DNA from: Cannabis sativa
Lineage: Eukaryota; Streptophyta; Magnoliopsida; Rosales; Cannabaceae
Length of the DNA stretch: 64,000 bases
Direction: 5' to 3'
Assembly: GCF_029168945.1 (NCBI RefSeq)
Contig: NC_083603.1
Coordinates: 1,550,001 to 1,614,000 of the forward strand
In this document: piece after piece, positions 13,288-24,200 of the stretch
How the letters are laid out: every line of letters starts with the position of its first letter
How positions within the stretch are numbered: position 1 is the stretch's first letter
The notes under the pieces: generated by a model
Told to the model about the DNA's origin: nothing
The model's database searches: none
What the model saw: only the letters and a program-made list of their open reading frames with translations
Translations under genes and position numbers: made by a program

Positions 13288-14640
13288 CTTTATTGGCTTT
13301 CCTCCTCTGATTATCTTCAGAGGAAAACTGAATCAACAGCTCAGTTTGCTGAAACTGAAATGTACCATATATATGGTTTAGTTATGGAATGGTTGGAGGA
13401 GGAAGAATCACACCAAATGGGGTTACTATGTAATACAAAATAAGGTGGGCATTATATGATTTGATTATAGTTTTACATAATAATCAAAAGATTCCAATAA
13501 TGTTAGCAGATGGATAATGATGAATTGTTTTTTCAACGTTTGAAAGTCAATGTTTTTAAAATGGCTACGTGAGACGCTTATCATAGACCTTGCTACACCG
13601 GATCAATTAAATTTATTAAATAAATGAAAAACCATTGCTTTTCTTTTATTTTATTTATGGAAAATTAGTTATAATATAGAATAATTAGTATTTTTGTTTC
13701 ATAAATTTCTTATAATATTAAGTTGTACCCCTTAAGATATACAACTTATTAATAATACCTTTCAAAATATAACTTTTACATTAATGTGATCCTCTCATCA
13801 CTCTATTCAAGGGATACATTGAATAATAATTTATAAATGAATGCAAATTATATACTTTTCACTCTTTTTAGGTTAATGAATAATATAATTAAAGATTTTT
13901 TTTAATAATAATTAATATTTTTAATTTTAGATATTTAATCATTAAGGTAAAAAAGTTGAAAAGTATATAATTTGCATAAGTTTGTCAACTACTATCCATT
14001 GTGTCTTCACGAAAAAATTGAGTAAAGTGTGATAGAAGGATCACGTTAAGGAGTGTTCATCCGATCTAATCCGCACTATTTTGTTCATAGTGCATCCGAT
14101 CTGCGTTAAGTGTGAATTTCATATTTTAGATCCAATCCAATCTGCATAGTAACTCAAATCTAATTCAATCAAATTCACAAAGTGCTACCGAAAAGAAGAT
14201 GTATCTTGTTGATATATATAAGATTTTACATGACTTCAGTTGAAGCACACTTAACTTTGGAGTTCTTTTATGATGGGCTACCGAAAAGAAGATCCATCTT
14301 GTTAATATATGTAGTACCAATTAATCTATTTAAGCTCTCTTTAACTATGTAGTTCCATACTTACACAGTCTCGGAATCATCACACTTAGCATTTTCTTCG
14401 CGACTACTGACGGTCACATATTTACACTCGAACAACTTATAGGTGTACCACATTTAAATAATATTTATTTTACATAGAATATATAACTTTATATATATAA
14501 ATATTTTTTATTTTTTTTCAATTCATATTTTAACTGTTAGGCACCTACAGAGTTGCAAAAATATAACTTATGTATTATTATTACCGTAAAAAATTAAAAT
14601 TAAGTATTTCTTTGTAACTATCAATTACTTAGAAAATTAC
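13288..14640. other. Intergenic DNA with decayed MITE-like repeats
   Basis: The first ~100 bp form the NAGLU 5' UTR and promoter. Around 14055-14160 is a short segment rich in ATCCGATC/ATCCAATCC motifs that resembles the interior of hAT-like elements. A direct repeat starting CTACCGAAAAGAAGAT occurs at about 14183 and 14279, followed in both cases by a variant of ATCTTGTTGATATAT. No coding signal. Confidence 0.45.
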
Positions 14641-15082
14641 TCTATAAATAAATAGATTTGTTCATAATGTTTTCCACAACAGAGTTAGGGTTTTTCTTTC
14701 TGAAAAACAGAGCTAGGGTTTCATATTCCTTCACACCACTCCGCCACCCTCAATCTCACTCTGCCGGACTCTACCCAAACCTTGCACACTTCTCTCTATC
14801 GCAAATCAGGTCAGTTTTTCAGTTTCTGCAATTTCTTCCATTTTGGTTTTAATCTAAACACCCACTGACGAACCGAATCTTAACTTGTAATATTTGATAT
14901 CAATGATTAAATTTCTAACCTTGATCTGTTCCAAATCCAAAAATTAAAATTTAAAATCTCTTAGGTAGCTCTATTACTCATTCTACAATAGTAAAATTAT
15001 AATCTTTTTATGTAGATATTGATTGATTGATTTATGAACATGTATTTGAATAAATATTGTGAGAGCTTTGAATTGAGAAAAT

Positions 15083-15290
15083 ACGCGTCCGAGGCCGAGC
15101 GCTTACCTCTTGAGGAAGGGGTGGCGTGGTATTCCACGGGAGAGGTTTAAATCGTGGCGCACAATAGTGCGTTGGACGCATATCATCAACTTTTGTTGGG
15201 GGCTACTTTAGCCGCTCTGCTGTAATAGTTTGCAGACAGAGCAAGGGTTTGCCCTACATTCATTTTGTTCTTGAAGTTGTTTTACCCAAA
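15083..15290 (+). repeat. tRNA-derived SINE or tRNA-like relic in the probable DPH3 5' UTR intron
   Basis: The segment opens with GGCCGAGCGCTTACCTC, similar to the D-arm/box A of class II (Ser/Leu) tRNAs. A hairpin-like GTGGTATTCCAC and a box-B-like GGTTTAAATC follow at about the spacing of a long-variable-arm tRNA. An unrelated tail then runs to a T-rich end. This is the layout of a plant tRNA-derived SINE. I see no certain target duplication and box B has one change from the consensus, so activity is doubtful. Confidence 0.45.
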
Positions 15291-15417
15291 TAATCATTAG
15301 GACTTAGCACTTACATGAATATTGAAGGTAATACTTTACTTGTTATAAAGACACTATTTTTCATAAATTTTCATTTCAATCAAAAGTTTGAGGGAGGTAG
15401 GAGAACAAGAAGAAACA

Positions 15418-15672
15418 ATGTCGTATGACGATGTGGAGATCGAAGATATGGAGTGGAATGAAGAGCTGAAGGCGTACACATACCCTTGCCCGTGTGGAGA
15501 TTTGTTCCAAATTACTAAAGATGATCTTAAACTCGGCGAGGAGATCGCTCGCTGTCCCAGTTGTTCTCTTTATATTACTGTCATTTACAACATGGAGGAT
15601 TTCTTAGTCCAATCTGATCAGACAAAGAAGGGTCTTGACCCACCTAAACAGCAGCCTGTTACTGTTGCTTGA
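15418..15672 (+). CDS. DPH3: DPH3, CSL-type zinc protein of diphthamide synthesis
   Basis: An 84-aa single-exon frame. The acidic N-terminus (MSYDDVEIEDMEW) and four cysteines at residues 24, 26, 46 and 49 (CPCG and CPSC) are the CSL zinc-finger signature of DPH3/KTI11. In eukaryotes this protein donates electrons to the Dph1-Dph2 iron-sulfur enzyme that starts diphthamide formation on elongation factor 2, and it also serves Elongator-dependent tRNA wobble modification. The start at 15418 is the first ATG and matches the family N-terminus. An upstream exon-like stretch (about 14680-14809, ending CAG/GTCAGT) may be a 5' UTR exon spliced near 15387; this is inference. Confidence 0.93.
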   Translation: MSYDDVEIEDMEWNEELKAYTYPCPCGDLFQITKDDLKLGEEIARCPSCSLYITVIYNMEDFLVQSDQTKKGLDPPKQQPVTVA

Positions 15673-16466
15673 AAATTCTAGGTTCATATCTAATCAACTC
15701 TTTGCCCCCTTAATCAATTACTATTTTTTGTATGAATATGATTCATTATACTTCGTTTGAACCTTTAGTTATGTTTTCCAAGTTTGGGTTTCAATTCAAA
15801 ACCAATCAGAATGTTTTTATTGATATTTATATACAATTATTTATTGTAATCTTGCTTATTTGGACAGTTTAAACTTGTTCATCCATGGCTGGAGGTGGCA
15901 GAGCAATGGAAGGAGGATTCTTTCCAAGTTTTGATAATGGAAGATTCCTTTCAAGTTTTGACAGAGGTTTTTGACTACTTGTGAAAAAAAAACATTATTA
16001 TTGGGTAAATACCAGGAGAGGAGATTATGTGAGTGATATTTTTGGTAGAGATTATCATTATTATTAAGTAAAGGGTCATCACTAGTTGAGGCCTTTGATG
16101 TACTTTAAGGATCAACCAGTGATAATATATACATGTTATAGTGAATAATAATTGATTTGATACCTTCTTTTATCATTCTGTTCTTCATAAATGATCGGTT
16201 TTATTTGAATCTGTAGTTCACTGTAAATTATGCTCCTTATGATATGGGGAGGGAGAGGTTGACAATTGTTGAGTTGGCAAGTGCTGCATTAGATGTGAGT
16301 TTATTTTCACAGAATTAAGAATCAAAGCTTCAGAAAAATTGAACAGAACAATTCATTCTGATTTGTACAAATGAGTGGAAAGAAAATTGAAAGAGATGGT
16401 TGTATTTTGCTTGATAGTTGCCAATTCTAATATTGCTAATCCACCCATCATAAATCTAATATTGCC
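15673..16466. other. Intergenic, with a short unrecognised coding-like segment
   Basis: No complete gene. At 16216-16317 a frame reads FTVNYAPYDMGRERLTIVEL and continues for about a dozen residues to a stop. Its amino-acid mix looks exonic, and a GT-containing GTGAGT follows the ALD codons. I do not recognise the family and see no partner exons, so it may be an exon relic or chance. Confidence 0.3.
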
Positions 16467-16840
16467 AATTAGTAATTTTTTCCTCCGAACTTTGACATGT
16501 ATTAAATCGTGCCCCCTGAATATTTTTGGCCGTTAGAAATTCTTCTGAACTATTGAGATCCTTAAATTTAAGGATTTTTGTTTAATTTCATTCAATTTTA
16601 TTGTTTGATTGTTTATGTACTAAACAATGCTCCCCAGACTTTGATATCTACCAAATCATGCCACTCAAACTTTGATATGTACTAAATCATGCCTTTGAAC
16701 TTTCATCCATGTTAGAATTTTTTTACTAAAATTAGACAAAAGTCCTTAAATTTAACTATCGAGGGGAATTTTTAACGGCCAAAAAAGTTTAGAGGGCACG
16801 ATTTAGTACATGTAAAGTTCGGGGGAAAAAATTACTAATT
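16467..16840. mobile_element. Foldback MITE with long imperfect terminal inverted repeats
   Basis: The left arm starts AATTAGTAATTTTTTCC and runs through ATCGTGCCCCCTGAA and TTTGGCCGTTA. The right arm carries their complements (TAACGGCCAAAA, GGGCACGAT, GGAAAAAATTACTAATT). The arms exceed 80 bp and flank about 200 bp with further shuffled copies of the same motifs. No ORF. Confidence 0.7.
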
Positions 16841-16872
16841 AGTCTTTTTCAAAATAAAAATAAAAATTTTAA

Positions 16873-17231
16873 GAGTAATTTGCGGCAAAACTCCTCTAAC
16901 TATCAATTTACTTGCAAAAAACTATCCAAAGAACTTTAAGGTTGGATGGTTTTTTGCAAGTAAATTGATAGTTGGGAGAATTTTGCCGCAAATTACTCTT
17001 AAATTTTTTATTGTTATTTTTATTTTTATTTTGTAAAATATGGCCACGCAGGATAAATTTTTAGTGACCTGTCATTGCCACGTGGGCAAAATTAGGACTT
17101 AACGAGACTGGACAGATACCACCTTAAAAATGATGGAACAGTACTTTGGAGGGTTTTCCCACCAAAATATGAGATTGGATGGTTTTTTGCAATTAAATTG
17201 ATAATTGAGGGGGTTTTGCCGCAAATTACTC
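16873..17231. mobile_element. Foldback MITE with duplicated right arm
   Basis: The left arm starts GAGTAATTTGCGGCAAAACTC at 16873. Its complement occurs twice: at 16945-17000 (forming a tight hairpin) and at the outer end 17175-17231 (TTTTGCCGCAAATTACTC). The element therefore has an outer TIR pair plus an internal extra arm. Between the right-hand arms lies a short unique segment with a CACGTGG box. No ORF. Confidence 0.7.
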
Positions 17232-18370
17232 AGGACAAAATAGACCATATATTTTCTAAAATGGTAAAAATAGGAGGAAAATTTGATTATTTATGCATAC
17301 TAATGGGGAAAATTAATTCCCTAAACTTATACATTTCAAAATTTTAAAAATAGATTCACTTTACATTAAATCCAAAAATACCCTTTTTAGTTTTCAAACC
17401 CCATTTCTCTCTCTCTCTCTATTTATATCTATATATATATATATTCGTTGAACATGCCCCTTCAACATCCCAACCCACGACGAACCACCCCGTAGACCCC
17501 CACTGACCCACGATGCATCCCCAACCAAATTGGACATAATGTCAAAGGTGAGTTTGTGTTTCGTTTTTCAGTTTTTAGAATCTCAGATCTGTGATTTGGG
17601 CAAGGTTCGATGAGGTCAAATGAAACTGTGTGTTTGCGAGGTAGGAGACGTAGGTCTGATGGGGGGGGGGGGGTCCGATGGGTCTGATATGGGGTCTGAT
17701 GGGTCCGATGTGAGGTCTGATGAGGGGGGTCCGATTGTGTAAATGGGGGTAATGTAAATAGGGTGTATTTTAGGGATATCATAAAAGTTGTCATATCCTA
17801 CAAATATTAGTTATTATGAGTTTAGGAGAAATTTTTTAACCAAATGTAAGCATAAAAAAAATCAAAATTTGGGACCTAGAGTTCAATTTTTAATAATTTT
17901 ATTTTTTAATATAACTAACTTTGAGACAATTTCTAACACGAACAGATACAGAAAATATAACTAGTTTTGTCATGACATCTCTAGATCATATTATTATTAA
18001 GTTTTATTTTGACAAAAAATCAGTTCAGGGTCCTATTTGTACAGTTTTAAAAAATACAGGATCCATTTTATTATTTAACAAAACAGAGAGTTTAATTGAT
18101 AACTTTTATAAAACACAAGATCCAAAATGATATTTATCTAAATTTAAAGCGTAAAAATAATTTTTTTTGTCGGTAAGTATTTTTGTAATTTTTTTTTTAA
18201 AATTTTAGCAATGTAAAATTTTTGTTATTAAATTACTCTTAAAAAAGGGGTCTTTCTTTCTTCTGTCATCTATAGCTTGAAAAATATAAAAGAAAAAGCC
18301 CTAAGAAAATTGTTTGAGTGGGCATTCGATTCAACCCTGTTCTGTTCTGTGCGCACCATTACCAGCAGCC
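17232..18370. other. Intergenic DNA with simple repeats; promoter of the mitochondrial protein gene
   Basis: CT and TA microsatellites lie at about 17408-17445. A G-rich degenerate minisatellite built on GGTCTGATG/GGTCCGATG lies at 17640-17735, including a run of 13 G. The antisense ORF across it is a repeat artefact. The 18240-18370 stretch is the likely 5' UTR of the next gene. Nothing else coding. Confidence 0.5.
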
Positions 18371-19862
18371 ATGGCCTTAAACAACGGTCTCAGATCCATC
18401 GCCAAGCAGCTTATCGCTTCCTCATCCGAATCCACCCTTTTCCTCAAGCAAGGTTTACCCTCTTCTTTTTCCGTAGTATTATTTATTAAATTATATGTCG
18501 TTTTGTTTGGTTCCAATTATAGGATTACAAAGGAATGCTAAAATTTTGATTTTAAATCTCTCCTTGCTCTATTGATTCAGATCACTTGTTTGAATCTTAT
18601 TAAAGCTTTGAAATTTCGGGTTTATTTATTATCTGATTGTTTGGAGGGGTGGACTTAGGGTTAGGTTTTGTCGATTTAGGGTCTATTTGGAGATGTTAGG
18701 GTATGGATTCTTCGGGGGAGTTCAATTGAAGGGATTGTGGAAATATTTTTAGGAAGCTTAGTGAGCTATGATGGGTTTGAAATTCAAATTGTAAAAAATT
18801 GTAGAATTGGGTGTCTAATGGTGGATTCAGATTGTAAAGAAAGGTAAGAGAAGAAGCATTATGATTTAAGAGTGTTGGTACTGTATTTGATATAAATTAA
18901 CTGAATTTTATATAATTTTAGTGTAGTTAGAAAGGATTTGCAGGAATGACGATCTCAGAAATGAATTTAGCAGAATTAAGTGTAACATAACATGGATATG
19001 TCATTTTGCTAATTTTCTCGAGTCATTTGCAAAAAGCTATTGTATATTTGCTTCGTTGAATTAGGAGTTTATGTCCTTTGTGATCCCTTTTAGTGTATTT
19101 AGCGTATAAGTATAGCTCATTCGGTTGTTGACATTGGAAACTTGTTAAGATTATGTTTCTGAGAAGTTTGGGGAGTGACTTGTTCTGTGGTTGGAAATCT
19201 TTCACAGTTGTAATTGAGTTTCAAGGGTTGCTTGAGCATTGGCTATTCATTTTCAAATTCTATGAAGTTTATTTCCTTGCTATTGCTGATAAAAATTGTT
19301 GTTTTAGACGATACATATGTAGAAACTCCAAATTCTTTAGAATGTTTTACATGTCGACAGTAAATGCATATGGAATTTGTTCAATCGGTGTAATTGTTCT
19401 ATAGTATTGACTTCTTTTTAGAATGTTTTTTTTTTGCTTGTTGTATCTTTATATGTTAGATTTGGCTTTGATCCCGTAAGGATTTCCCGTGTGGCAAAAA
19501 ATGTGCTAACTACTACTACTCTTCAAGAGAATTTTCATAATTTATGCGATAAAATTTCCTTGATATTCTTTCCTACAAAATACAAATACTAAGTGTGTGG
19601 ACTAACCACAATAGGCTGCAATATTTGTCTGTGGCCAGGTACTAGAAGTCTTCACTCAACCGGAGTGAAGAGAATGGGTGGAGGAGGACACGGGCATGAC
19701 GATTACGAATACTACCTTCATGCAAAGCACATGTACAATTTGGACAGGATGAAGTATCAGAAAGTGAAGATGCCTCTTGCTGTCTTTACTGCCTTTAGCA
19801 TTGGTGTTTTCGTTCCAGTCTACGCTGTTATTTTCCAGCAAAAGAAGACCGCCTCTGCTTAG
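18371..19862 (+). CDS. Small mitochondrial inner-membrane protein, plant COX-associated type
   Basis: Two exons, 18371-18452 and 19639-19862, joined in phase across a 1186-bp GT-AG intron, give 101 aa. The N-terminus (MALNNGLRSIAKQLIASSSE) is a mitochondrial presequence-like amphipathic stretch. After it come RSLHSTGVKRMGGGGHGHDD, a charged HAKHMYNLDRMKYQK segment, one membrane helix (about residues 75-95) and a QQKKTASA tail. From memory it resembles the Arabidopsis At1g72020 family, found with plant cytochrome c oxidase as a plant-specific subunit; that link is family knowledge I could not verify. The start ATG is in a good context (GCCATGGCC). The gene looks intact. Confidence 0.82.
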
Positions 19863-20416
19863 ATTAATTCTTAAAAAAATGTTCATAATAAGGATGTTAA
19901 TGGCATCTGAATTCCTTTCTGGTACACTTTTGTCGTCGCAATCATTTTGCAGATTTCATATTTTTTCTCGGTTTTGTTTTCAAACTCTTTGCTGTTAATT
20001 GAACTTACCCTTTTGAAAGCGCAGTCATTATAATCTTTATCTTAATTTAATGGGGGCTTTAAACTGTAAGCTCTTAAGAAATGGGTGTTGGCATGATGCT
20101 ATATCAAATATCAATTCTGGTTTCAGTCATAATGTTAGAAAAACTACTGCATTGTGATTCGTATAGCAGATTTTGGAAGAAAAATCAACAGAACACTTGC
20201 GGAATAGGGGCCTCAATGGAAGAAGTGACCCAGAGAGCAACTATACTAATTTCCTTATGACCAAATATACATGATAAACTGGAATGAAAAGATACATATA
20301 TTGCCTTATGACCTAGATAAGTAGGGAAAATAAGAAAATGTAATGGAACTCATAAAATATATATGTCATAAAGTACAACTTATAATTTAATATAGGGTTT
20401 AGTTTGTAATTAATAA
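19863..20416. other. 3' UTR and intergenic DNA
   Basis: Begins with the 3' UTR of the mitochondrial protein gene. No further gene, RNA or clear repeat is seen up to the TRIM-like sequence at 20417. Confidence 0.5.
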
Positions 20417-20636
20417 TATTAGAGTTAGTCCTACATTGTTAATGTGTGAAAATAAATTGTTATATATAAGATGAATGGATTACTCTTTTCATTGTCAATT
20501 GGTTAGTATCAGAATCAGGTTATGATTTGTTTTGCACTGAAAGTGCTGCCGGTCCAAAATAAGACGAGCCAAACTAAAAAACTTTCGCCAATTAATTTTG
20601 AGTTGAAACCTCATTCATCTTACCCTAAATTCTAGA
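20417..20636 (+). repeat. Decayed TRIM-like sequence
   Basis: The start (TATTAGAGTTAGTCCTACATTG) and end (CCTAAATTCTAGA) match, with mutations, the terminal repeats of the TRIM at 10.1-10.4 kb. A PBS-like TAGTATCAGAATCAG lies at about 20503 and an unrelated ~70-bp insert sits inside. This looks like a fused, degenerate copy. Confidence 0.5.
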
Positions 20637-20680
20637 AGACATAAAGTACAAAGTACTCATTATTAAGATCGAAAACAACC

Positions 20681-21035
20681 CGAAGCTCTTAGCTCTTAGC
20701 TGGATTAAGAGCACAAATTGGCACAACGTAGAGCTTGAGACAGATAGTCTTATCACTGTCCAAGCAATCCGAAGCGGGCAGAGAATGTCTTCCCTTTTTG
20801 GATTGGTTATTCAGGACTGTTGTCATTTACTGACTTCTCTATCTAATGTTAAAATAAGATTTATTAAACGATCAACCAATCGAGTTGCTCATGCTATTGC
20901 TAGGCATGCTCGATTTTCCTCTGGTTGTAGCATTTTCGTTCATAATGCTTGGGCCGATTTAAAGGCTCTCTTGTATTCAGAATGCTATTAATTCAATGAA
21001 GTTGCTATTTCATTTCAAAAAAAAAAAAAAAAAAA
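20681..21035 (+). mobile_element. 5'-truncated LINE insertion (RNase H 3' end, poly-A, 14-bp TSD)
   Basis: An open frame to 20991 encodes the C-terminus of a plant LINE RNase H domain: VELETDSLITVQAI, then IKFIKR-like and NRVAHAIARHA motifs. A poly-A run of about 19 ends at 21035. The 14-mer GATCGAAAACAACC occurs just before the insert (20667-20680) and just after the poly-A (21036-21049), a perfect target-site duplication. Only the last 355 bp of the LINE were inserted. The frame is still open, which suggests a fairly recent event. Confidence 0.9.
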
Positions 21036-21049
21036 GATCGAAAACAACC

Positions 21050-21291
21050 AACAACTTGGAAAATCCAGAAAAACAAGCCTGAGAAGCAACAACAACATCA
21101 ACCACGCAACACAATTCCACCTGAATATACATGAAATATTTTAAAATCAATCATCAAAACCATATCAGTAAGATAATATGATGAAGCTATAGGCATGTTT
21201 CATCTTCATGCTTCACAAAAGAGTATATAATATGTAATTAAAGACAGATCAACAACAATTTATACCTGAAAGATGAGAGGATTGAGAACAA
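21050..21291. other. 3' flank of NLR1
   Basis: Probable 3' UTR of the minus-strand NLR gene that ends at 21292. Its text (AAAACCATATCAGTAAGATAATATGATGAAGC) has a related stretch downstream of NLR3 near 49825-49862, evidence of shared ancestry of the two NLR loci. Confidence 0.5.
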
Positions 21292-24200
21292 TTAGTTGTA
21301 TAAGGGATCTTTAAGCATGCTTTCAATGTGAGAAACTTGAGGGCAGTCCTCAATCTCAACCTTTTTCAAAGAGGCTATGAGGCTAAGTCTTTCGCGAGGT
21401 ATTGTCAACTCGGGGCATAGCTTGATCGAAATTGTCTTAAGCGATTTGACATTGCTGATCCAACTTGGAATTTCCTTCAAACTATCACAGCGCCATATGT
21501 GGAGTTGCTGCAGATTAGTCACTTTCTGAAGTTTTTGAAGCTGATTATGTATGTCAGCAATATGATCCAATGTCACAGAACGGAGGCTTGGAAGGGACTG
21601 CCATATGTTTGGATCACCTGTGGACATATCCATGGCAATGATATGTAGTGTCTTCAATTTAGAGAGAGGAACAACTGTGAAAGTAGTAGTTGATGATGAT
21701 GCTTGAAATTCAGATGTTTTCTCTTCTTTTGCAGCTGCCATAGTCTGATTGAAAGGCCCCCAACAAGTGTTTTTCAGTACTAATTCTTCTAAACATGGGA
21801 ACAAAGGCATGGAAGTGAGACATGGGCAATCCTCAACAACCAATTTGGAAAGACAAGTAAATGTAGCATTTTGATCACCTGCATTTTTCCACCATTCCTT
21901 TAGTTTTGGCAAATTAGTAAGCCGAAGCTCTTTCAAGGTCGAAAATGATGATGATGTTGTTGTTGTTGTTGATTCATCCACAATGTATTCAAGCTCCATC
22001 AACTCATCTAATACCAATACTTGAAGATTTGGCAACCGGTTCAGTGGTGGTAGGCAGTGACAGCGGTTGCATCTCGATAAAGATAATTTCACAAGCTTTT
22101 GAAGCAATGGAAGCCAATTCGGAAACTTACTACCACCATAAGCAGATATAGACAGTTCTCTGAGATTTTGATGTGGCTCAAGATCTTCTAGTGCCTCTTC
22201 ACAATCATTTTCATTGATGGAAGAGTTAATGTCCCAAATCAAGATTAAAGATAAAAGATCTTCTTTTTCATACAAGTTTGCTTTTGCTGTCTTATCATCT
22301 TTGGGAAATCTCAAATTTTTAATCTTGAGCTTGCCTCCCAAGTCATTTAGAGCACCTAGTTCATCAAGCTTACCACTTTTCTTTGAGATAGAACTGCTGC
22401 TAATGCCATTACTCAGCAACACAAACTCTGATAATCTTCGAAGTTGAAATAGTTGATGCAGTCCATGTGGCATGTTAGTCAAAGAATAACATGACTCATT
22501 TTCAAGATTTCTTAGCCTTCTTAACTTGGTAATGCTTCTAGGCAATGATTGGAGATTACTGCAATGATTGAGTTTCAAAGTCTGCAGTTTTCTTAACATA
22601 CAAATAGAACTTGGCAATAACTTGATATTCACATTTTGAGAAAGATCAAGATAATGGAGATTCTTCAACTCACCAATAGAATTTGGTAAGACTTTAATTC
22701 CAGAATTATGTAAATCCAACATCCTTAACCACTTGAGTTTCAGAATCACATCACAGATTGACTCACTTGATCTTCCTTCAATTTCCCATCGAAATTGCCT
22801 AGGCAAAATCAAACTCTGAATCTGTTTCGATTTAGCTAATGAAATTGGAATCTGCCAGGATGAATCTAAATGGAAATCGAACGACACGTGGCGAAGATGA
22901 TGATGTTTGCTGTCAAATTTGTCCTCCTTTAAACCTAAGGTAGCACAATCATTCTCAGCCACTTTTCTTGCAAGATCATGCATTAAATTCTGCAACTTGC
23001 ATTGTTTTATGTTTCCCAACTCATCTTTCTTAGTTTCTTGAAAGAAAGATCTTCTTAGTAAATCCATAAAATACTCATATCCTAATTTCTCAACATCTTG
23101 TCTCCATTCAATAAACCCCTGAGACATCCACAAAGATATGAGTGTGTCCACATCAAATTCATAATCTTTAGGAAAAAGTGCACAGTAACCAAAACATTTC
23201 TTCAATGGAGTTGGCAAATGATCATAGCTCAAATGAAGAGTTGCTAAAACATCTGATTCTTTTTCTATTACCTTTGAAAGCTCCTCATCATAGAAAGATT
23301 GCCATTCTGTTTCAGGATCTTTAGAAAACATTATGCTTCCTATTGTCCTTATGATGAGTGGAACTCCCCCACACTTTTTCACTATAGCTTTTCCAATTTT
23401 GATAATTTCAGGGTCTGTTGGATGTTCTCTTTGCACAAAAGCCACTTTCAGGAATAGTAACCAAGACTTTTCTTCATCAAGTATCTGCAACTCATGTTGA
23501 TGCTTCATACCAGTAATCTCTGCAACTCTTTTACTATGTGTAGTTACAATAATTCTGCTCCCATATGCACCATCTGATAACAAGTATATTAACTCATTCC
23601 ATTTGATTTCATCTTCATTCCACAAATCATCAAGAACGAGTAGATACCGCTTTTCTCTTATTTCTTGGCGAAGTAGAATTACAGATTGCTCAAAGCCAAG
23701 TTCTTCAAAGTAATTACTTGTTATGGATTGAGTAATCCTTTCTACAATTGCTTTTACATCAAAGGCATCAGTTACACACACCCAGATCTTGAGATCGAAA
23801 TGGCATTCGATTTTCTTGTCATTGAAGATGAGTTGGGCAAGTGTTGTTTTTCCTAATCCACCACTCCCCACAATAGGAATGACCATTACTTTTTCATGAT
23901 TCTTTTTCAACAGCTCTGCTATGATTTCTTGTTTCTCTTCATCTCTCCCAACAACCATATCTTGAGGTACAAAAGACTGAGTTTGCCTCCACCCCGAATT
24001 CGCAACTCTGATCTCTTGAGCATTTGGAAAAACCAGACCTTTATACCTCTTAACCTCTTCATTAATCATTTCTACATCATTAAATTTCACCCATGGAAGA
24101 AGGTTGTAAACATCATAACGCAGAATAAGCGAGATTACACGTAGTGATAAAGGAACTCCTTCACATTTCGCAACAATCTCTCTTCCTATTACCTCCAATT

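Noticed and set aside
14658..14852. 64-codon plus-strand ORF upstream of DPH3
   Set aside because: Looks like 5' UTR text (repeated TAGGGTTT) with a splice donor; not a protein family.
17462..17794. 110-codon minus-strand ORF rich in Thr/His/Pro
   Set aside because: It is the translation of the G-rich minisatellite and poly-G tract at 17640-17735.
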